Origin: Burkholderia seminalis DSM 23518
GTDB lineage: Bacteria > Pseudomonadota > Gammaproteobacteria > Burkholderiales > Burkholderiaceae
Assembly: GCF_902832885.1 (NCBI RefSeq)
Contig: NZ_CADFDK010000020.1
Coordinates: 1-64,000, forward strand
Length of the DNA: 64,000 bases
Direction of reading: 5' to 3'
The notes beneath the pieces were generated by a model. The model was not told the origin of the DNA. It saw only the letters and a program-made list of their open reading frames with translations, and ran no database searches. How positions within the stretch are numbered: position 1 is the stretch's first letter; each line of letters opens with the position of its first letter. A program made the translations under genes and the position numbers. Below, one piece after another: positions 17,786 to 27,507 of the stretch.

Positions 17786-18126
17786 GTGTTTCCCTCGTGC
17801 CCGAATGGTCGAGGCGATATTGTCGAAGCGCGTCGCGCCGTACCGCAACGACTGAAACACATCGAAACGAAATCGCGGTGCGTAGCCGCTTGCCATTCCG
17901 CGACCGGTGGACGTCGTTGCGCGGATTCGTCCACGTTTGCCGTTCGATCTCACGCGCGCACCGGCATTCGTTCTTCCGTTGCGTCAATGCGGGCGGAGTC
18001 AAGCCTTGCATGCAGCAGGGCAACACGCATCGCCGCCGGACGTCGCGTTCGGCGGTCGAAACAAAACGGGCGGCTCGCCGCCGCCCGTTTCATCACCCCG
18101 ATACCGGCCGTCGGCCGGCCGCGCCA
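17786..18126. other. Gap between amidase 3' end and secreted-protein start
   Basis: 341 bases without a supported gene. It holds the amidase terminator at 18064-18090 and, nearer 17786, the presumed promoter of the secreted protein; no convincing -35/-10 pair was recognised. Confidence 0.5.
18064..18090 (-). terminator. Rho-independent terminator of amidase gene
   Basis: An 11-bp perfect stem, AAACGGGCGGC with GCCGCCCGTTT, and a 5-base loop. Read on the minus strand it is followed by TTTTGTTT. It lies 37 bases after the amidase stop codon. Confidence 0.75.
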
Positions 18127-19611
18127 TTACGCGGCCATCCACGCCGGCAGCCGCCGGCCCACCCAGTCGGCCGCCTGCTCGTAGCCGCGCGCGAGTTGCA
18201 GCACCGCGAGATCGGCACGCGGGCGCCCGATCAGTTGCATGCCCATCGGCAGCCCCGCGTCATTGAAGCCGACCGGCACGTTGATCACCGGGCAGCCGGC
18301 CAGCGTCCACGGCACGACCGTCTCCATCCAGCGGTGATAGGTGTCCATCGCACGGCCGGCGATCTCCTTCGGCCAGCGCTGGTCGACGTCGAACGGGAAG
18401 ACCTGCGCGGTCGGCGCCGCGATGAAATCGTAGCGCTCGAAGAAGCTCAGCACGGCCTGATGCCACGCGGTGCGCTCGACGCTCGCGTCGAACACCGCCG
18501 CGCTCTGCATCGCGAGCAGCCCCTCGACTTCGTAGATCGCCTCCGGCTTCAGCAGCGCGCGGCGCGCCGGGTCGCGATAGTGCGCGAGCAGCCCGCCGCC
18601 GGACAGCAGGTGCCGGTGCGCGAGCCACAAGCGCCAGATGCGGTCGGGGGCGAACGCCGGCAACGCGGCGTCGACGTCGCAGCCGATCTCGCGCAGCACC
18701 GCGAGCCCCTGCTCGCACTGCGCAAGCACGCCGGCCTCGGTCGCGAGATAACCGTTCCAGTCGCCGACCCACGCGATGCGCTTGCCCCGCAGGTCGGCGT
18801 CGAGCGGCCGCGCGAACACGGCCGGATCTTCCGCGAGCGACAGCGGATCGTTCGCGTCGTAGCCGGCCTGGATCGCAAGCAACTGCGCGACGTCGCCGAC
18901 GGTGCGGCCCATCGGCCCTTCGATGCCGAGCTGCTGGATGAATACGTCGACGCCCGGCCAGCGCGGCACGCGACCCTGCGACGGACGCAAGCCGTAGATG
19001 TTGCAGAACGCGGCCGGGTTGCGCAGCGAACCGCCGAAATCGCTGCCGTCCGCGACCGGCAGCATCCGCGCCGCGAGCGCCGCCGCCGTGCCGCCGCTGC
19101 TGCCGCCCGCGCTCTTCGTCAGGTCGTACGGGTTGCGCGTGGCGCCATAGACCTCGTTGAACGTGTGCGAGCCGAGCCCGAACTCCGGCGTGTTGGTCTT
19201 GCCGATGAAGATCGCGCCGGCCGCGCGCATCCGCGCGACGCCGACGGAATCGGCCTGCGGCACGTTCTCGCGGAAGATCGGCGAACCGTAGGTCGTCCGC
19301 AGCCCCTTCGTCATCGCCAGATCCTTCGGCGCCTGCGGCATCCCGTGCATCCAGCCGTGGTACTCGCCGCGCGCCAGTGCGGCATCCTTTTCCGCGGCTT
19401 CGGTCAGCAACGCATCGCGCTCGCGCAGCGCGACGATCGCGTTGACCGCACCGTTCACTCGCTCGACGTGATCGAGATACGCGCGCATCGTCTCGACGCA
19501 CGAGACCGCTTTGCTGCGGATCGCCGCGGCGAGCTCGCCGGCCGACAGGCGCACGATCGGATCGACGGAAATGGAAGCGGGAGCGAGAAGCTGCGGGGCG
19601 CCGTGCGGCAT
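18127..19611 (-). CDS. Amidase signature family amidohydrolase
   Basis: A 494-residue amidase-signature enzyme. The Ser-cisSer-Lys triad is visible: Lys in PKDLAMTKG, the cis-Ser in [15 protein letters not shown] and the nucleophile Ser in [11 protein letters not shown]. These cytosolic enzymes hydrolyse amides; the substrate range is wide (aryl and aliphatic amides, carbamates, Glu-tRNA amidation), so no specific substrate is named. The start at 19611 (MPHGAPQLL) is set by AGGAG 8 bases upstream. It is a lone gene with its own terminator, divergent from a universal stress protein gene. Confidence 0.85.
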   Translation of the reverse strand: MPHGAPQLLAPASISVDPIVRLSAGELAAAIRSKAVSCVETMRAYLDHVERVNGAVNAIVALRERDALLTEAAEKDAALARGEYHGWMHGMPQAPKDLAMTKGLRTTYGSPIFRENVPQADSVGVARMRAAGAIFIGKTNTPEFGLGSHTFNEVYGATRNPYDLTKSAGGSSGGTAAALAARMLPVADGSDFGGSLRNPAAFCNIYGLRPSQGRVPRWPGVDVFIQQLGIEGPMGRTVGDVAQLLAIQAGYDANDPLSLAEDPAVFARPLDADLRGKRIAWVGDWNGYLATEAGVLAQCEQGLAVLREIGCDVDAALPAFAPDRIWRLWLAHRHLLSGGGLLAHYRDPARRALLKPEAIYEVEGLLAMQSAAVFDASVERTAWHQAVLSFFERYDFIAAPTAQVFPFDVDQRWPKEIAGRAMDTYHRWMETVVPWTLAGCPVINVPVGFNDAGLPMGMQLIGRPRADLAVLQLARGYEQAADWVGRRLPAWMAA

Positions 19612-19979
19612 GCGGGGTCTCCTGGAATCGCAATGGAATGGCGGGCCGCGAGGCGGCGGTCGCTCCCGGCCGGCCGGAAGGGGCCGCCGCCGCGGCTGAT
19701 GCTCTACTCTACGCGACGCCGGATCGGCGACCTCCGATATTTTCCGTCGCGATTCATTGCGGATCCGACTAAATCGGCGCGTGACGCGTCGGGCCATGCA
19801 CACGGTCCCGGCCAGTGAAACCGTTTATGCGCATAAACTTAAATTTCTTATATTTCTAATTAGGCGCGTCACACGACGACGCGCGTTAACGACATTTTTA
19901 CGCGGCCGCCCGATCTCTTTAGATCGCCCGCCGCGGCCGCACGCTACGCTGGAAGCATCTCGTTTCCTGGACATCGTTC
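19612..19979. other. AT-rich divergent promoter region (amidase / usp)
   Basis: 368 bases without a gene. The part from about 19821 to 19920 is conspicuously AT-rich for this genome and contains a 16-bp palindrome. It must carry the promoters of both flanking divergent genes. Confidence 0.5.
19823..19838. promoter_or_regulatory. 16-bp perfect palindrome GTTTATGCGCATAAAC
   Basis: GTTTATGC followed by GCATAAAC is perfectly self-complementary. It lies about 140 bases upstream of the universal stress protein start and about 210 bases upstream of the divergent amidase start, in an AT-rich island. It is a good candidate operator; the regulator is unknown. Confidence 0.45.
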
Positions 19980-20414
19980 ATGCTCAAGCTGCTGGTTCCG
20001 GTCGGTCACTCGCCCCGCTCGCTGCAGGCGGTTCGCCATGCGACATTCCTGTATCGCGAACGGTGCGCGTCGGAGATCGTGCTGATCAACGTGCAGGCGC
20101 CGCTCGAATCGACGCGGCTCGAGGCCTATTACCCGCTGTCGCGGCTGCGTTCGATCGAGGAGAAGTTCGCGTCCGACGATCTGGCGACGGCGGAGCGGAT
20201 CCTGCGGGAAGCCGGCGTCAAATACACCGTCGTGATGAAGGTCGGCCCGGTGGCCGACACGATCGCAACCGCGGCAGCCGAGACCGGATGCGACGAGATC
20301 GTGGTGGTCGCGCCGCGGCACGATCCGCTGCATGCGCTGATGTCGGTGTTTCGCCGCAGCGTGATGGGCCGGCTGGTGCGGATTTCGAATGTGCCGGTGA
20401 CGGCCGTGCAATGA
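19980..20414 (+). CDS. Universal stress protein (UspA family)
   Basis: A 144-residue single Usp domain. It starts KLLVPVGHSPRSLQAVRHA, the family's first strand and phosphate-contacting loop, and ends with a degenerate ATP-binding motif (VVAPRHDPLHALMSVFRRSVMG in the place of G-x2-G-x9-G-S). The usual glycine-rich loop is therefore altered, which suggests a member that may not bind ATP. Usp proteins are cytosolic stress proteins of loosely defined role. It is monocistronic with an AT-rich upstream region. Confidence 0.8.
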   Translation: MLKLLVPVGHSPRSLQAVRHATFLYRERCASEIVLINVQAPLESTRLEAYYPLSRLRSIEEKFASDDLATAERILREAGVKYTVVMKVGPVADTIATAAAETGCDEIVVVAPRHDPLHALMSVFRRSVMGRLVRISNVPVTAVQ

Positions 20415-20546
20415 CCGGCATCGGGCGCGGGGATGCCCTTGCCGCCGGTCGCGTGACGGGCCGCGGGCTTGCGCCGTCGGCCGTCGAACGCGCGGCGAGG
20501 ACGTGCGCGCACGGTGCGTCGCGCACGTCCTGTCATCGAGCGGCGT

Positions 20547-20657
20547 TCAGTCGATGACCTTGCGCCAGAACACGAAATAGGCGGCGGCGGACGACGCCAG
20601 CAGCAGGATGGCCCACATCGGGGCGAGACTGAGCAGGACGGAAGAGACGTTAAGCAT
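20547..20657 (-). CDS. Small single-pass membrane protein (36 residues)
   Basis: A 36-codon gene with a strong ribosome site (GAGGA, 6 bases before ATG). The protein has one hydrophobic segment, MWAILLLASSAAAYFVFW, then a basic tail RKVID. The size and topology match small membrane proteins that bind and tune larger membrane complexes. No partner gene is adjacent. It is too short for routine gene calling and I do not recognise the family. Confidence 0.5.
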   Translation of the reverse strand: MLNVSSVLLSLAPMWAILLLASSAAAYFVFWRKVID

Positions 20658-20972
20658 TTGGATTCCTCACTATTTCGACAGCGATATTCGACATGCACCT
20701 GCTTGCCGGAACCGGGGCATTGATCCGCCATCGCATTCCGTCAAATCATGTGTTCATGCTATCGCCTCGAGCGGCCGCGCAACCGCCGCCGCCCGTCCGC
20801 ACCCTGACATTCGTCAAACTCGCGCGAATCACCCGCGCGCCGGCGCGGCGACGTTGGACAGGGCGGGATCACACCGCCCCCGCCGCCGTTTTCAGCAGAT
20901 GTTTACCGGGGGAAGCCCCAAGTGCTTCGTCAGACGTATCCGCGTTACGCTGCAGCGACGAGGAGACGAATC
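20658..20972. other. Divergent intergenic region, no gene seen
   Basis: 315 bases between the divergent small membrane protein and the small secreted protein. Only short, poorly supported reading frames are present. It should carry both promoters, but no clear -35/-10 pair or strong repeat was found. Confidence 0.5.
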
Positions 20973-21221
20973 ATGAGACGAACCGTACATATCGCCGTAT
21001 TCGCGCTGCTGGCCTATCTGATCGGCGATCGCGCGATCCTGCATGCACAGGGCCGCGACGCCAGCCCGCTCGCGTGCGAGCAAGGCGCCGCGCAGGTGAA
21101 GGCCGACGCGCTCGGCCGCGGCTTCGGCGAGGCCGCCGCCGGCAGCCAGAGCGAGGCCTACATGTCCGGTTGCCTGGTGACCGGGCGAGACGAGCGGGAC
21201 GTCACGATGGCGAATCGTTGA
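20973..21221 (+). CDS. Small secreted protein with two cysteines, unknown family
   Basis: An 82-residue protein starting MRRTVHIAVFALLAYLIGDR with a probable signal peptide ending at LHAQ near residue 26. The mature part of about 56 residues has two cysteines (SPLACEQG and YMSGCLVTG) that could form a disulfide. AGGAG at 20961-20965 supports the start at 20973. No known domain is recognised. It is probably periplasmic. Confidence 0.6.
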   Translation: MRRTVHIAVFALLAYLIGDRAILHAQGRDASPLACEQGAAQVKADALGRGFGEAAAGSQSEAYMSGCLVTGRDERDVTMANR

Positions 21222-21338
21222 CGCGCATCCTGTAACATGCCGGCCGCGGGCGAAACCGCCCGCTCACGCCGCTCGGCGCCATTTTCCTTATCGACGCTTC
21301 GACGGACGTCATGGTCCGCCCATCCGCCACGCCCCACG

Positions 21339-21812
21339 ATGAGTCATCCGAACACCGAACTGATCCAGCGCTTCTACACGGCCTTCCAGCAGCGCGACAT
21401 CGACGCGATGCTCGCCTGCTATGCCGACGACGTCATCTTCAGCGATCCCGCGTTCGGCGAACTGCGCGGCGACCTCGCCCGCGACATGTGGCGCATGCTG
21501 GTCGCGCGGGCGCAGGAATTCTCGCTGACGTTCGGCGACGTGGCGGCGGACGAACAGGCCGGGCGTGCCGCGTGGATCGCGCACTACCGGTTCGCCGCGA
21601 CCGGCCGGATGGTGGGCAACCGGATCGACGCGCGGTTCCGGTTTCGCGACGGACGCATCGTCGAGCATCGCGACAGTTTCGACCTGTGGCGCTGGGCGCG
21701 TCAGGCGCTCGGGCTGAAAGGCGCGCTGCTCGGCTGGACGCCGTTCATGCAACGCGCCATCCGCGCGCAGGCGCGGAAAAATCTCGACGCGTACCGGGCG
21801 AAGCGGAAATAA
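21339..21812 (+). CDS. NTF2-like / SnoaL-like domain protein
   Basis: A 157-residue protein with the cone-shaped NTF2/SnoaL-like fold. The opening ELIQRFYTAFQQRDIDAMLA, then CYADDVIFSDPAFGELRG, and the later FRFRDGRIVEHRDSFDLWRW are hallmark segments. Family members include isomerases, hydrolases and non-enzymatic binding proteins, so no reaction can be named. The start at 21339 (MSHPNTELIQ) fits the domain boundary. It is convergent with the BPL_N-like gene. Confidence 0.75.
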   Translation: MSHPNTELIQRFYTAFQQRDIDAMLACYADDVIFSDPAFGELRGDLARDMWRMLVARAQEFSLTFGDVAADEQAGRAAWIAHYRFAATGRMVGNRIDARFRFRDGRIVEHRDSFDLWRWARQALGLKGALLGWTPFMQRAIRAQARKNLDAYRAKRK

Positions 21813-21834
21813 GTCACGCCCCGCAACCGCGCCG

Positions 21835-22599
21835 CTACGGCGCCATCGTCGCGCGAATCAGGTCATCGGCCATGTCGGGCAACACGCCGTCCGGGTTCCT
21901 GAGGCCGTACCGGCGATACCAGCTTTCATCGGCCTCGGGATGCGGGCCGGCGAGCCCGACGCGCCCTCTGCCGTAGCGGTACGTCGCGGCGGCGATATCG
22001 CGGTTCGGATACGTCGCCAGCACGACACCGCCCGAGCCGGCCGGCACGGCCGGGAGCATCGCGCCGTCCTGATAGTAGATCCAGCGCCTTTTGCCGCGCC
22101 AGACGACCGGCGTGACCGTGTCGGCGATGCCGTGAAGCGCCGAGCCCGGCCGGCCGACCTCGGAATCGATCTCGCCGTCGACCAGCCGGAAACCGTGTTC
22201 GCCCGCCAGGTACGCGCCCATGCAGAGCCCCAGGTAACGCCCGCCGTTCGACACGTAACGCCGCACGGCCCTGATTGCATTTTTCCCGATGCTGGCCGCC
22301 GCGCCGGAAATGTCCTGCCCCCCGCCGGGCTGCACATACAACGCCGCACCGGCCAGCGCGGCGGGCGTGATCTTGAGTTTTTCCGCCGGGCCGACGTAGA
22401 TCACCTTGAACTTGTCGTCCGATTCCCGCAGGCGGCTGGCGATCGCCTCGGGGCAGCCATCGCACGCGGCGGGGCCGCGATAGACGAGCGCGACGGGCCG
22501 GCTCGCCTCGCGACGCGTTTCGTCGCCGGTCGCCGCCGCATGAACGGCCGACGACGCGACGAGCGACATCGCCAGGAAAATCGAGTCTCTGGATCGCAT
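21835..22599 (-). CDS. BPL_N-domain (glutamine amidotransferase-like) exported protein
   Basis: A 254-residue protein. An N-terminal signal peptide (hydrophobic core then AVHAAA near residue 25) precedes a class I glutamine-amidotransferase-like domain of the biotin-protein-ligase N-terminal type. GLCMGAYLAGEHGF near residue 130 is the nucleophile elbow with Cys, and VQPGGGQD near residue 90 is the adjoining loop. A CDGCPEAI motif follows the signal peptide. The domain's substrate is unknown; export would be unusual for an amidotransferase. The start at 22599 is inferred from the signal peptide. Confidence 0.65.
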   Translation of the reverse strand: MRSRDSIFLAMSLVASSAVHAAATGDETRREASRPVALVYRGPAACDGCPEAIASRLRESDDKFKVIYVGPAEKLKITPAALAGAALYVQPGGGQDISGAAASIGKNAIRAVRRYVSNGGRYLGLCMGAYLAGEHGFRLVDGEIDSEVGRPGSALHGIADTVTPVVWRGKRRWIYYQDGAMLPAVPAGSGGVVLATYPNRDIAAATYRYGRGRVGLAGPHPEADESWYRRYGLRNPDGVLPDMADDLIRATMAP

Positions 22600-23005
22600 G
22601 GTCCTGAACACCGGAGTAAGAGGATCGCCGTCGCCGGGGACGAATCGGCGGGCACGCGCCAATTTCCGCCTCGCGCTGTCACACCCCGATCGCAAGCTGC
22701 GCGACAGGAAGCGTAGCCGCGCGAACGCGCCGCGTGTGTGCCGTTTCCCGCGTACTTGTGCAGAAATGTGCGGCACCGGCAACCTGATCCGGGCTCGCCG
22801 GCCGCCCACCGGGCCACGCCAGACAAGGCCAGCTCGGCCATGCAGCCCCGATGCCCGGCCCTTCGCACATCAACTCTTATATAAGACATAAGACATTTGA
22901 CGTTCCAGACCATTGAGATTAGAATCCCGCTCAAAGCAGTGCCTGGAATCGCCCCGGAGTGCCGGCAAGGCCTTCCCCTCAAACGCAATATCAGCAGGTC
23001 TCCCC
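22600..23005. other. Divergent intergenic region upstream of acnB
   Basis: 406 bases. The left part (22600-22860) contains nothing I recognise beyond the start region of the minus-strand gene. The right part holds the acnB promoter and repeats listed separately; acnB then has a leader of about 75 bases. Confidence 0.5.
22875..22925 (+). promoter_or_regulatory. acnB promoter with upstream repeats
   Basis: TTGACG (22897-22902), a 17-bp spacer and TAGAAT (22920-22925) form a near-consensus sigma-70 promoter. Immediately upstream are the palindrome TCTTATATAAGA (22875-22886) and a tandem repeat ATAAGAC-ATAAGAC (22881-22894), placed for a regulator that contacts or blocks polymerase. Confidence 0.7.
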
Positions 23006-25591
23006 ATGCTTGAAAACTTTCGTGCTCACGTGGCCGCCCGCGCCGCGCTCGGTATTCCTCCCCTGCCGCTGACGGCCCAGCAGACCGCCGAACTGGTCGA
23101 ATTGCTGACGAACCCGCCGGCCGGCGAAGAGCAGACGCTGGTCGACCTGATCACCCATCGCGTGCCTGCCGGCGTCGACGAAGCCGCCCGCGTGAAGGCC
23201 GGCTTCCTGGCCGCCGTGGCCAAGGGCGAAACCGCCTGCCCGCTGATCTCGCGCGCACGCGCCACCGAACTGCTCGGCACGATGCTGGGCGGCTACAACA
23301 TCCAGCCGCTGATCGAGCTGCTGTCCGACGACGCGGTCGCGGCCGTCGCGGCCGACGCGCTGAAGAAAACCCTGCTGATGTTCGACCAGTTCCATGACGT
23401 GAAGGAACTCGCCGACAAGGGCAACGCGCACGCGAAGGCCGTGCTGCAGAGCTGGGCCGACGCCGAATGGTTCACGAGCCGTCCGGAAGTGCCGCAAAGC
23501 CTGACCATCACCGTCTTCAAGGTGACGGGCGAGACCAACACCGACGACCTGTCGCCGGCGCCGGACGCCACCACCCGCCCGGACATCCCGATGCACGCGC
23601 TGGCGATGCTGAAGAATGCGCGCCCGGGCATCACGCCGGAAGAAGACGGCAAGCGCGGCCCGGTCAAGTTCATCGAATCGCTGAAGGAAAAGGGTCACCT
23701 GGTCGCGTACGTGGGCGACGTGGTCGGCACCGGCTCCTCGCGCAAGTCGGCCACCAACTCGGTGCTGTGGTTCACCGGCGAAGACATCCCGTTCGTCCCG
23801 AACAAGCGCTTCGGCGGCGTGTGCCTCGGCGGCAAGATCGCCCCGATCTTCTACAACACGATGGAAGATGCCGGCGCGCTGCCGATCGAGCTCGACGTGT
23901 CGCAGATGGAAATGGGCGACGTGGTCGAACTGCGCCCGTACGAAGGCAAGGCGCTGAAAGATGGCAAAGTGATCGCCGAATTCCAGGTCAAGTCCGACGT
24001 GCTGTTCGACGAAGTGCGCGCCGGCGGCCGCATTCCGCTGATCATCGGCCGCGGCCTGACCGCGAAGGCGCGTGAAGCGCTCGGCCTCGCGCCGTCGACG
24101 CTGTTCCGCCTGCCGCACCAGCCGGCCGACAGCGGCAAGGGCTTCTCGCTCGCGCAGAAGATGGTCGGCCGCGCATGCGGTCTGCCGGAAGGCCAGGGCG
24201 TGCGCCCGGGCACGTACTGCGAACCGAAGATGACCTCGGTCGGCTCGCAGGACACCACGGGCCCGATGACCCGCGACGAACTGAAGGATCTCGCCTGCCT
24301 CGGCTTCTCGGCCGACCTCGTGATGCAGTCGTTCTGCCACACCGCCGCGTATCCGAAGCCGGTCGACGTGAAGACGCACCAGACGCTGCCGAACTTCATC
24401 AGCACGCGCGGCGGTATCGCGCTGCGCCCGGGCGACGGCGTGATCCACTCGTGGCTGAACCGCATGCTGCTGCCCGACACCGTCGGCACCGGCGGCGATT
24501 CGCACACGCGCTTCCCGATCGGCATCAGCTTCCCGGCGGGCTCGGGCCTCGTCGCGTTCGCGGCCGCCACCGGCACGATGCCGCTGGACATGCCGGAATC
24601 GGTGCTGGTCCGCTTCAAGGGCAAGATGCAGCCGGGCGTCACGCTGCGTGACCTCGTCAACGCGATCCCGCTGTATGCGATCAAGCAAGGCATGCTGACG
24701 GTCGCCAAGCAAGGCAAGAAGAACATCTTCTCGGGCCGCATCCTCGAAATCGAAGGCCTGCCCGACCTGAAGGTCGAGCAAGCGTTCGAGCTGTCGGATG
24801 CGTCCGCCGAGCGTTCGGCCGCCGGTTGCACGGTGCACCTGAACAAGGAACCGATCATCGAGTACCTGAACAGCAACATCACGCTGCTCAAGTGGATGAT
24901 CGCGCAGGGCTACCAGGATCCGCGCAGCCTGCAGCGCCGTATCGCGGCGATGGAACAGTGGCTGGCCGACCCGCAACTGCTCGCGCCGGATGCCGACGCC
25001 GAGTACGCGGCCGTCATCGAGATCGACCTCGCCGACATCCACGAGCCGATCGTCGCCTGCCCGAACGACCCGGACGACGTGAAGACGCTGTCCGACGTCG
25101 CCGGTGCGAAGATCGACGAAGTGTTCATCGGCTCGTGCATGACCAACATCGGTCACTTCCGTGCCGCGTCGAAGCTGCTGGAAGGCAAGCGCGACATCCC
25201 GGTCAAGCTGTGGGTCGCGCCGCCGACCAAGATGGACCAGAAGCAGCTGACGGAAGAAGGCCACTATGGCGTGTTCGGCACGGCCGGCGCACGCACCGAA
25301 ATGCCGGGCTGCTCGCTGTGCATGGGTAACCAGGCTCAGGTGCGCGAAGGCGCGACGGTCATGTCGACGTCGACCCGCAACTTCCCGAACCGTCTCGGCA
25401 AGAACACGAACGTGTATCTCGGCTCGGCGGAACTGGCGGCGATCTGCTCGCGTCTGGGCAAGATCCCGACCAAGGAAGAGTACATGGCCGACATGGGTGT
25501 GCTCAGCGCGAACGGCGACAAGATCTACAAGTACATGAACTTCGACCAGATCGAAGACTTCAAGGAAGTGGCCGACACCGTGCAGATCTAA
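23006..25591 (+). CDS. acnB: Aconitate hydratase B
   Basis: An 861-residue AcnB, close to the usual 860-865. The N-terminal HEAT-like and swivel domains precede the catalytic domains, the AcnB-type order. The [4Fe-4S] ligands are seen in [10 protein letters not shown] and in the C-x2-C of [14 protein letters not shown]. It interconverts citrate and isocitrate in the TCA cycle and can also hydrate 2-methyl-aconitate; apo-AcnB can bind mRNA in other bacteria. It is a single gene with a strong promoter and terminator. Codon use suggests high expression. Confidence 0.97.
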   Translation: MLENFRAHVAARAALGIPPLPLTAQQTAELVELLTNPPAGEEQTLVDLITHRVPAGVDEAARVKAGFLAAVAKGETACPLISRARATELLGTMLGGYNIQPLIELLSDDAVAAVAADALKKTLLMFDQFHDVKELADKGNAHAKAVLQSWADAEWFTSRPEVPQSLTITVFKVTGETNTDDLSPAPDATTRPDIPMHALAMLKNARPGITPEEDGKRGPVKFIESLKEKGHLVAYVGDVVGTGSSRKSATNSVLWFTGEDIPFVPNKRFGGVCLGGKIAPIFYNTMEDAGALPIELDVSQMEMGDVVELRPYEGKALKDGKVIAEFQVKSDVLFDEVRAGGRIPLIIGRGLTAKAREALGLAPSTLFRLPHQPADSGKGFSLAQKMVGRACGLPEGQGVRPGTYCEPKMTSVGSQDTTGPMTRDELKDLACLGFSADLVMQSFCHTAAYPKPVDVKTHQTLPNFISTRGGIALRPGDGVIHSWLNRMLLPDTVGTGGDSHTRFPIGISFPAGSGLVAFAAATGTMPLDMPESVLVRFKGKMQPGVTLRDLVNAIPLYAIKQGMLTVAKQGKKNIFSGRILEIEGLPDLKVEQAFELSDASAERSAAGCTVHLNKEPIIEYLNSNITLLKWMIAQGYQDPRSLQRRIAAMEQWLADPQLLAPDADAEYAAVIEIDLADIHEPIVACPNDPDDVKTLSDVAGAKIDEVFIGSCMTNIGHFRAASKLLEGKRDIPVKLWVAPPTKMDQKQLTEEGHYGVFGTAGARTEMPGCSLCMGNQAQVREGATVMSTSTRNFPNRLGKNTNVYLGSAELAAICSRLGKIPTKEEYMADMGVLSANGDKIYKYMNFDQIEDFKEVADTVQI

Positions 25592-25639
25592 GCACGCAGT
25601 CGGGCTGCGGCGGGTGGTCGACGTCGCAGCGCACCGATA

Positions 25640-25674
25640 GGCGCCGCGGGCCGAATGGCTGCGGCGCCTTTTTT
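25640..25674 (+). terminator. Rho-independent terminator of acnB
   Basis: GGCGCCGC at 25640-25647 pairs with GCGGCGCC at 25661-25668, followed directly by six T residues. It lies about 50 bases after the acnB stop. Confidence 0.9.
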
Positions 25675-25704
25675 ATGCGTCATCGGCCGGACGCGCCCGC
25701 CCGG

Positions 25705-26217
25705 TCAGTCGTACAGCGCGTGCAGTTGCTCGACCACGTCGAACGGCAAACCCTCGTCATACCCGTCCGCTTCTTCGAGATCGACGTACTCGCGGCCGTC
25801 GGTCGGCTGCAGCATCAGCGCCGGCACGGGCCGCGCGACCGGGACGTCCGGATAATCGTTCGGCCCCGCGCCATCGAAGTCGTACGGATCGAACCAGATT
25901 CCGTGATCGGCGTAATAGCCGTCGGCGTACCGTTGCTCGATTTCACGAAGCAGCCGGAACGTATCGCGTTGATACGACGCGTGGCCCAGATCGCTTTCGT
26001 TCGCGTACTGCACGAACCACGCAGCGCCGAGATTCCAGTAGATCAGCAACGCGGTCGCGCGATCGACGTTGCGGTTGTCCAGCAGCCAGCGCAACGCGCG
26101 GCCGTTGCCGTCGTAATTGGAGCGTGCGGCGAACCGGTGCCACTGCTCGGGCGTCGCGCCTTCGAGCCAGGCCCGGACGAGGTCCCACGCCTTCTGTTCG
26201 ATGTCGGAGTCGTTCAT
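25705..26217 (-). CDS. DUF4274-like cytosolic protein
   Basis: A 170-residue acidic protein resembling DUF4274 immunity-like proteins: WDLVRAWLEGATPEQWHRFA, then NYDGNGRALRWLLDN and ATALLIYWNLG. The family is of unknown function and often occurs as stand-alone genes near polymorphic-toxin or accessory loci, but no toxin is visible here. The C-terminal half is rich in Asp, Tyr and Glu. The start at 26217 (MNDSDIEQKAW) fits the domain; the ribosome site is weak. Confidence 0.65.
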   Translation of the reverse strand: MNDSDIEQKAWDLVRAWLEGATPEQWHRFAARSNYDGNGRALRWLLDNRNVDRATALLIYWNLGAAWFVQYANESDLGHASYQRDTFRLLREIEQRYADGYYADHGIWFDPYDFDGAGPNDYPDVPVARPVPALMLQPTDGREYVDLEEADGYDEGLPFDVVEQLHALYD

Positions 26218-26292
26218 GAATCGTATCTTGCGGAATGAGCGGTAACGAGAAGGGCTCGAATGATCGGCCATGCCAGCGCCGCGGCGCGACAC

Positions 26293-26706
26293 TCATGCGG
26301 CGCCGCCACCCTGCCCTCGCCGGATGACCAGTTCGTTGAAGCCGGTGCCCGCGTCGAGCTCGCGCGAGAACCGGTGCGCGGGCAGCAGCACGAGCAGGAT
26401 CTCGGCCGTCGTGCGCACCACGCAGCCGCTCGACACATGGCCGCCGGACACGCGACCATGCGCGTCGGAAACGGACATGTGCAGGTGCGCGCCGTCAGGC
26501 GACACCGAGCCGGCCAGCGTCAGGATTTCGAGGTCGCCGCGCAGTTCGGTCGGCGCGTCGACACCGGCGAAGCGCAGTTGCGCGACGCTCAGGCTGCCGA
26601 TGCCCTGGATGACGAAGGCGGCGTGCGATTCGTGCTGGCGTAATGCCGTCTCGATGGCGCCGCGCAGATCGTCGCCGGGGGACAGACGCAGGGGATGGGC
26701 TTGCAT
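26293..26706 (-). CDS. PPC/DUF296 domain protein
   Basis: A 137-residue single PPC (DUF296) domain. The predicted metal-binding histidines occur in GAHLHMSVSDAHGRVSGGH, the family signature. PPC domains form trimers; in plants they accompany AT-hook DNA-binding motifs, while bacterial stand-alone forms have no fixed function. There is no AT-hook here. I start it at 26706 (MQAHPLRLSPG) because the in-frame upstream codons lack a ribosome site. The C-terminus is a short Gly/Gln/Arg-rich tail. Confidence 0.8.
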   Translation of the reverse strand: MQAHPLRLSPGDDLRGAIETALRQHESHAAFVIQGIGSLSVAQLRFAGVDAPTELRGDLEILTLAGSVSPDGAHLHMSVSDAHGRVSGGHVSSGCVVRTTAEILLVLLPAHRFSRELDAGTGFNELVIRRGQGGGAA

Positions 26707-26782
26707 GGACGAGAACCCGCTGGTGGACCGTGGTATCGACAAAGCGTACGTTCGTCTCGCGAATCGGGCAAGTCACACCGGC

Positions 26783-27334
26783 TCACCCGCGCCGATCGCT
26801 CGCCAGCAACCCGTACAACGCGCTGTCCGACACTTCGTCGCCGACGATCCAGCGTTCGCGCAGCAGCCCTTCCCGCGCGAAGCCGAGGCTTTCGAGCAGC
26901 CGCGCCGACGCGACGTTGCGCGGATCGATATCGGCCTCGATCCGGTTCAGCTTCAGCACGCCGAACGCATGCTCGATCACGGCCGTCGCCGCTTCGCGCA
27001 TGTATCCGCCGCGCCAGAACCTGGGCCGCAGGCTGAAACCGATCTCGGCGCGCCGGCATTGCTCGTGCGCATGGAACAGCACGCATTCGCCGAGCGCCTC
27101 GCCGGTTTCGCGCAGTTCGAGCACGCAGATCAGGTCCTGCCCGCTCGCGGACGTCGTCAGGTTGCGCGCGACGCGCTCCGCGGCCTGCTCGATCCGCGTC
27201 ATCGGCGAGAACGAGAAATAGCGCATCGCTTCGGCATCCGACCAGATCTCGAAGAACGCCTGCGCGTCGGCTTCGCGAGGCGGCCTCAGGACGAGGCGGG
27301 AGGTATCCAGCGTGACGGGTTCGAACAGGGGCAT
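26783..27334 (-). CDS. GNAT family N-acetyltransferase (RimJ/RimL-like)
   Basis: A 183-residue GNAT of the RimJ-like type. TSRLVLRPPREADAQAFFEI opens the fold, GFSLRPRFWRGGYMREA is the acetyl-CoA pyrophosphate loop region, and NVASARLLESLGF is the conserved helix before the last strands. Such enzymes acetylate ribosomal protein N-termini or small amines, and the acceptor cannot be predicted. The start at 27334 (MPLFEPVTLDT) suits the fold. It appears to be a single gene. Confidence 0.8.
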   Translation of the reverse strand: MPLFEPVTLDTSRLVLRPPREADAQAFFEIWSDAEAMRYFSFSPMTRIEQAAERVARNLTTSASGQDLICVLELRETGEALGECVLFHAHEQCRRAEIGFSLRPRFWRGGYMREAATAVIEHAFGVLKLNRIEADIDPRNVASARLLESLGFAREGLLRERWIVGDEVSDSALYGLLASDRRG

Positions 27335-27443
27335 GGCAATGGTCTGACGAAATGGCGACCGTGAATTAGAACACGCCAGCCGTCCGTCAACAATTGCGCA
27401 CCCGAGCGGCCAACCACGCGACACGACCGGGTCGCCCCGAAAC

Positions 27444-27477
27444 AAGAAGGCCCGGGAAACCTCACCCGGGCCCTTCC
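27444..27477 (-). terminator. Terminator of the Rieske operon
   Basis: A stem of AAGGCCCGGG with CCCGGGCCCTT (one bulged base) around an 8-base loop. Read on the minus strand the stem is followed by TTCTTGTTTC. It lies about 30 bases after the MFS gene stop, at the end of the 14-gene operon. Confidence 0.75.
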
Positions 27478-27507
27478 GTTCACTTCATCCGCCATCGCGG
27501 CATGCGC

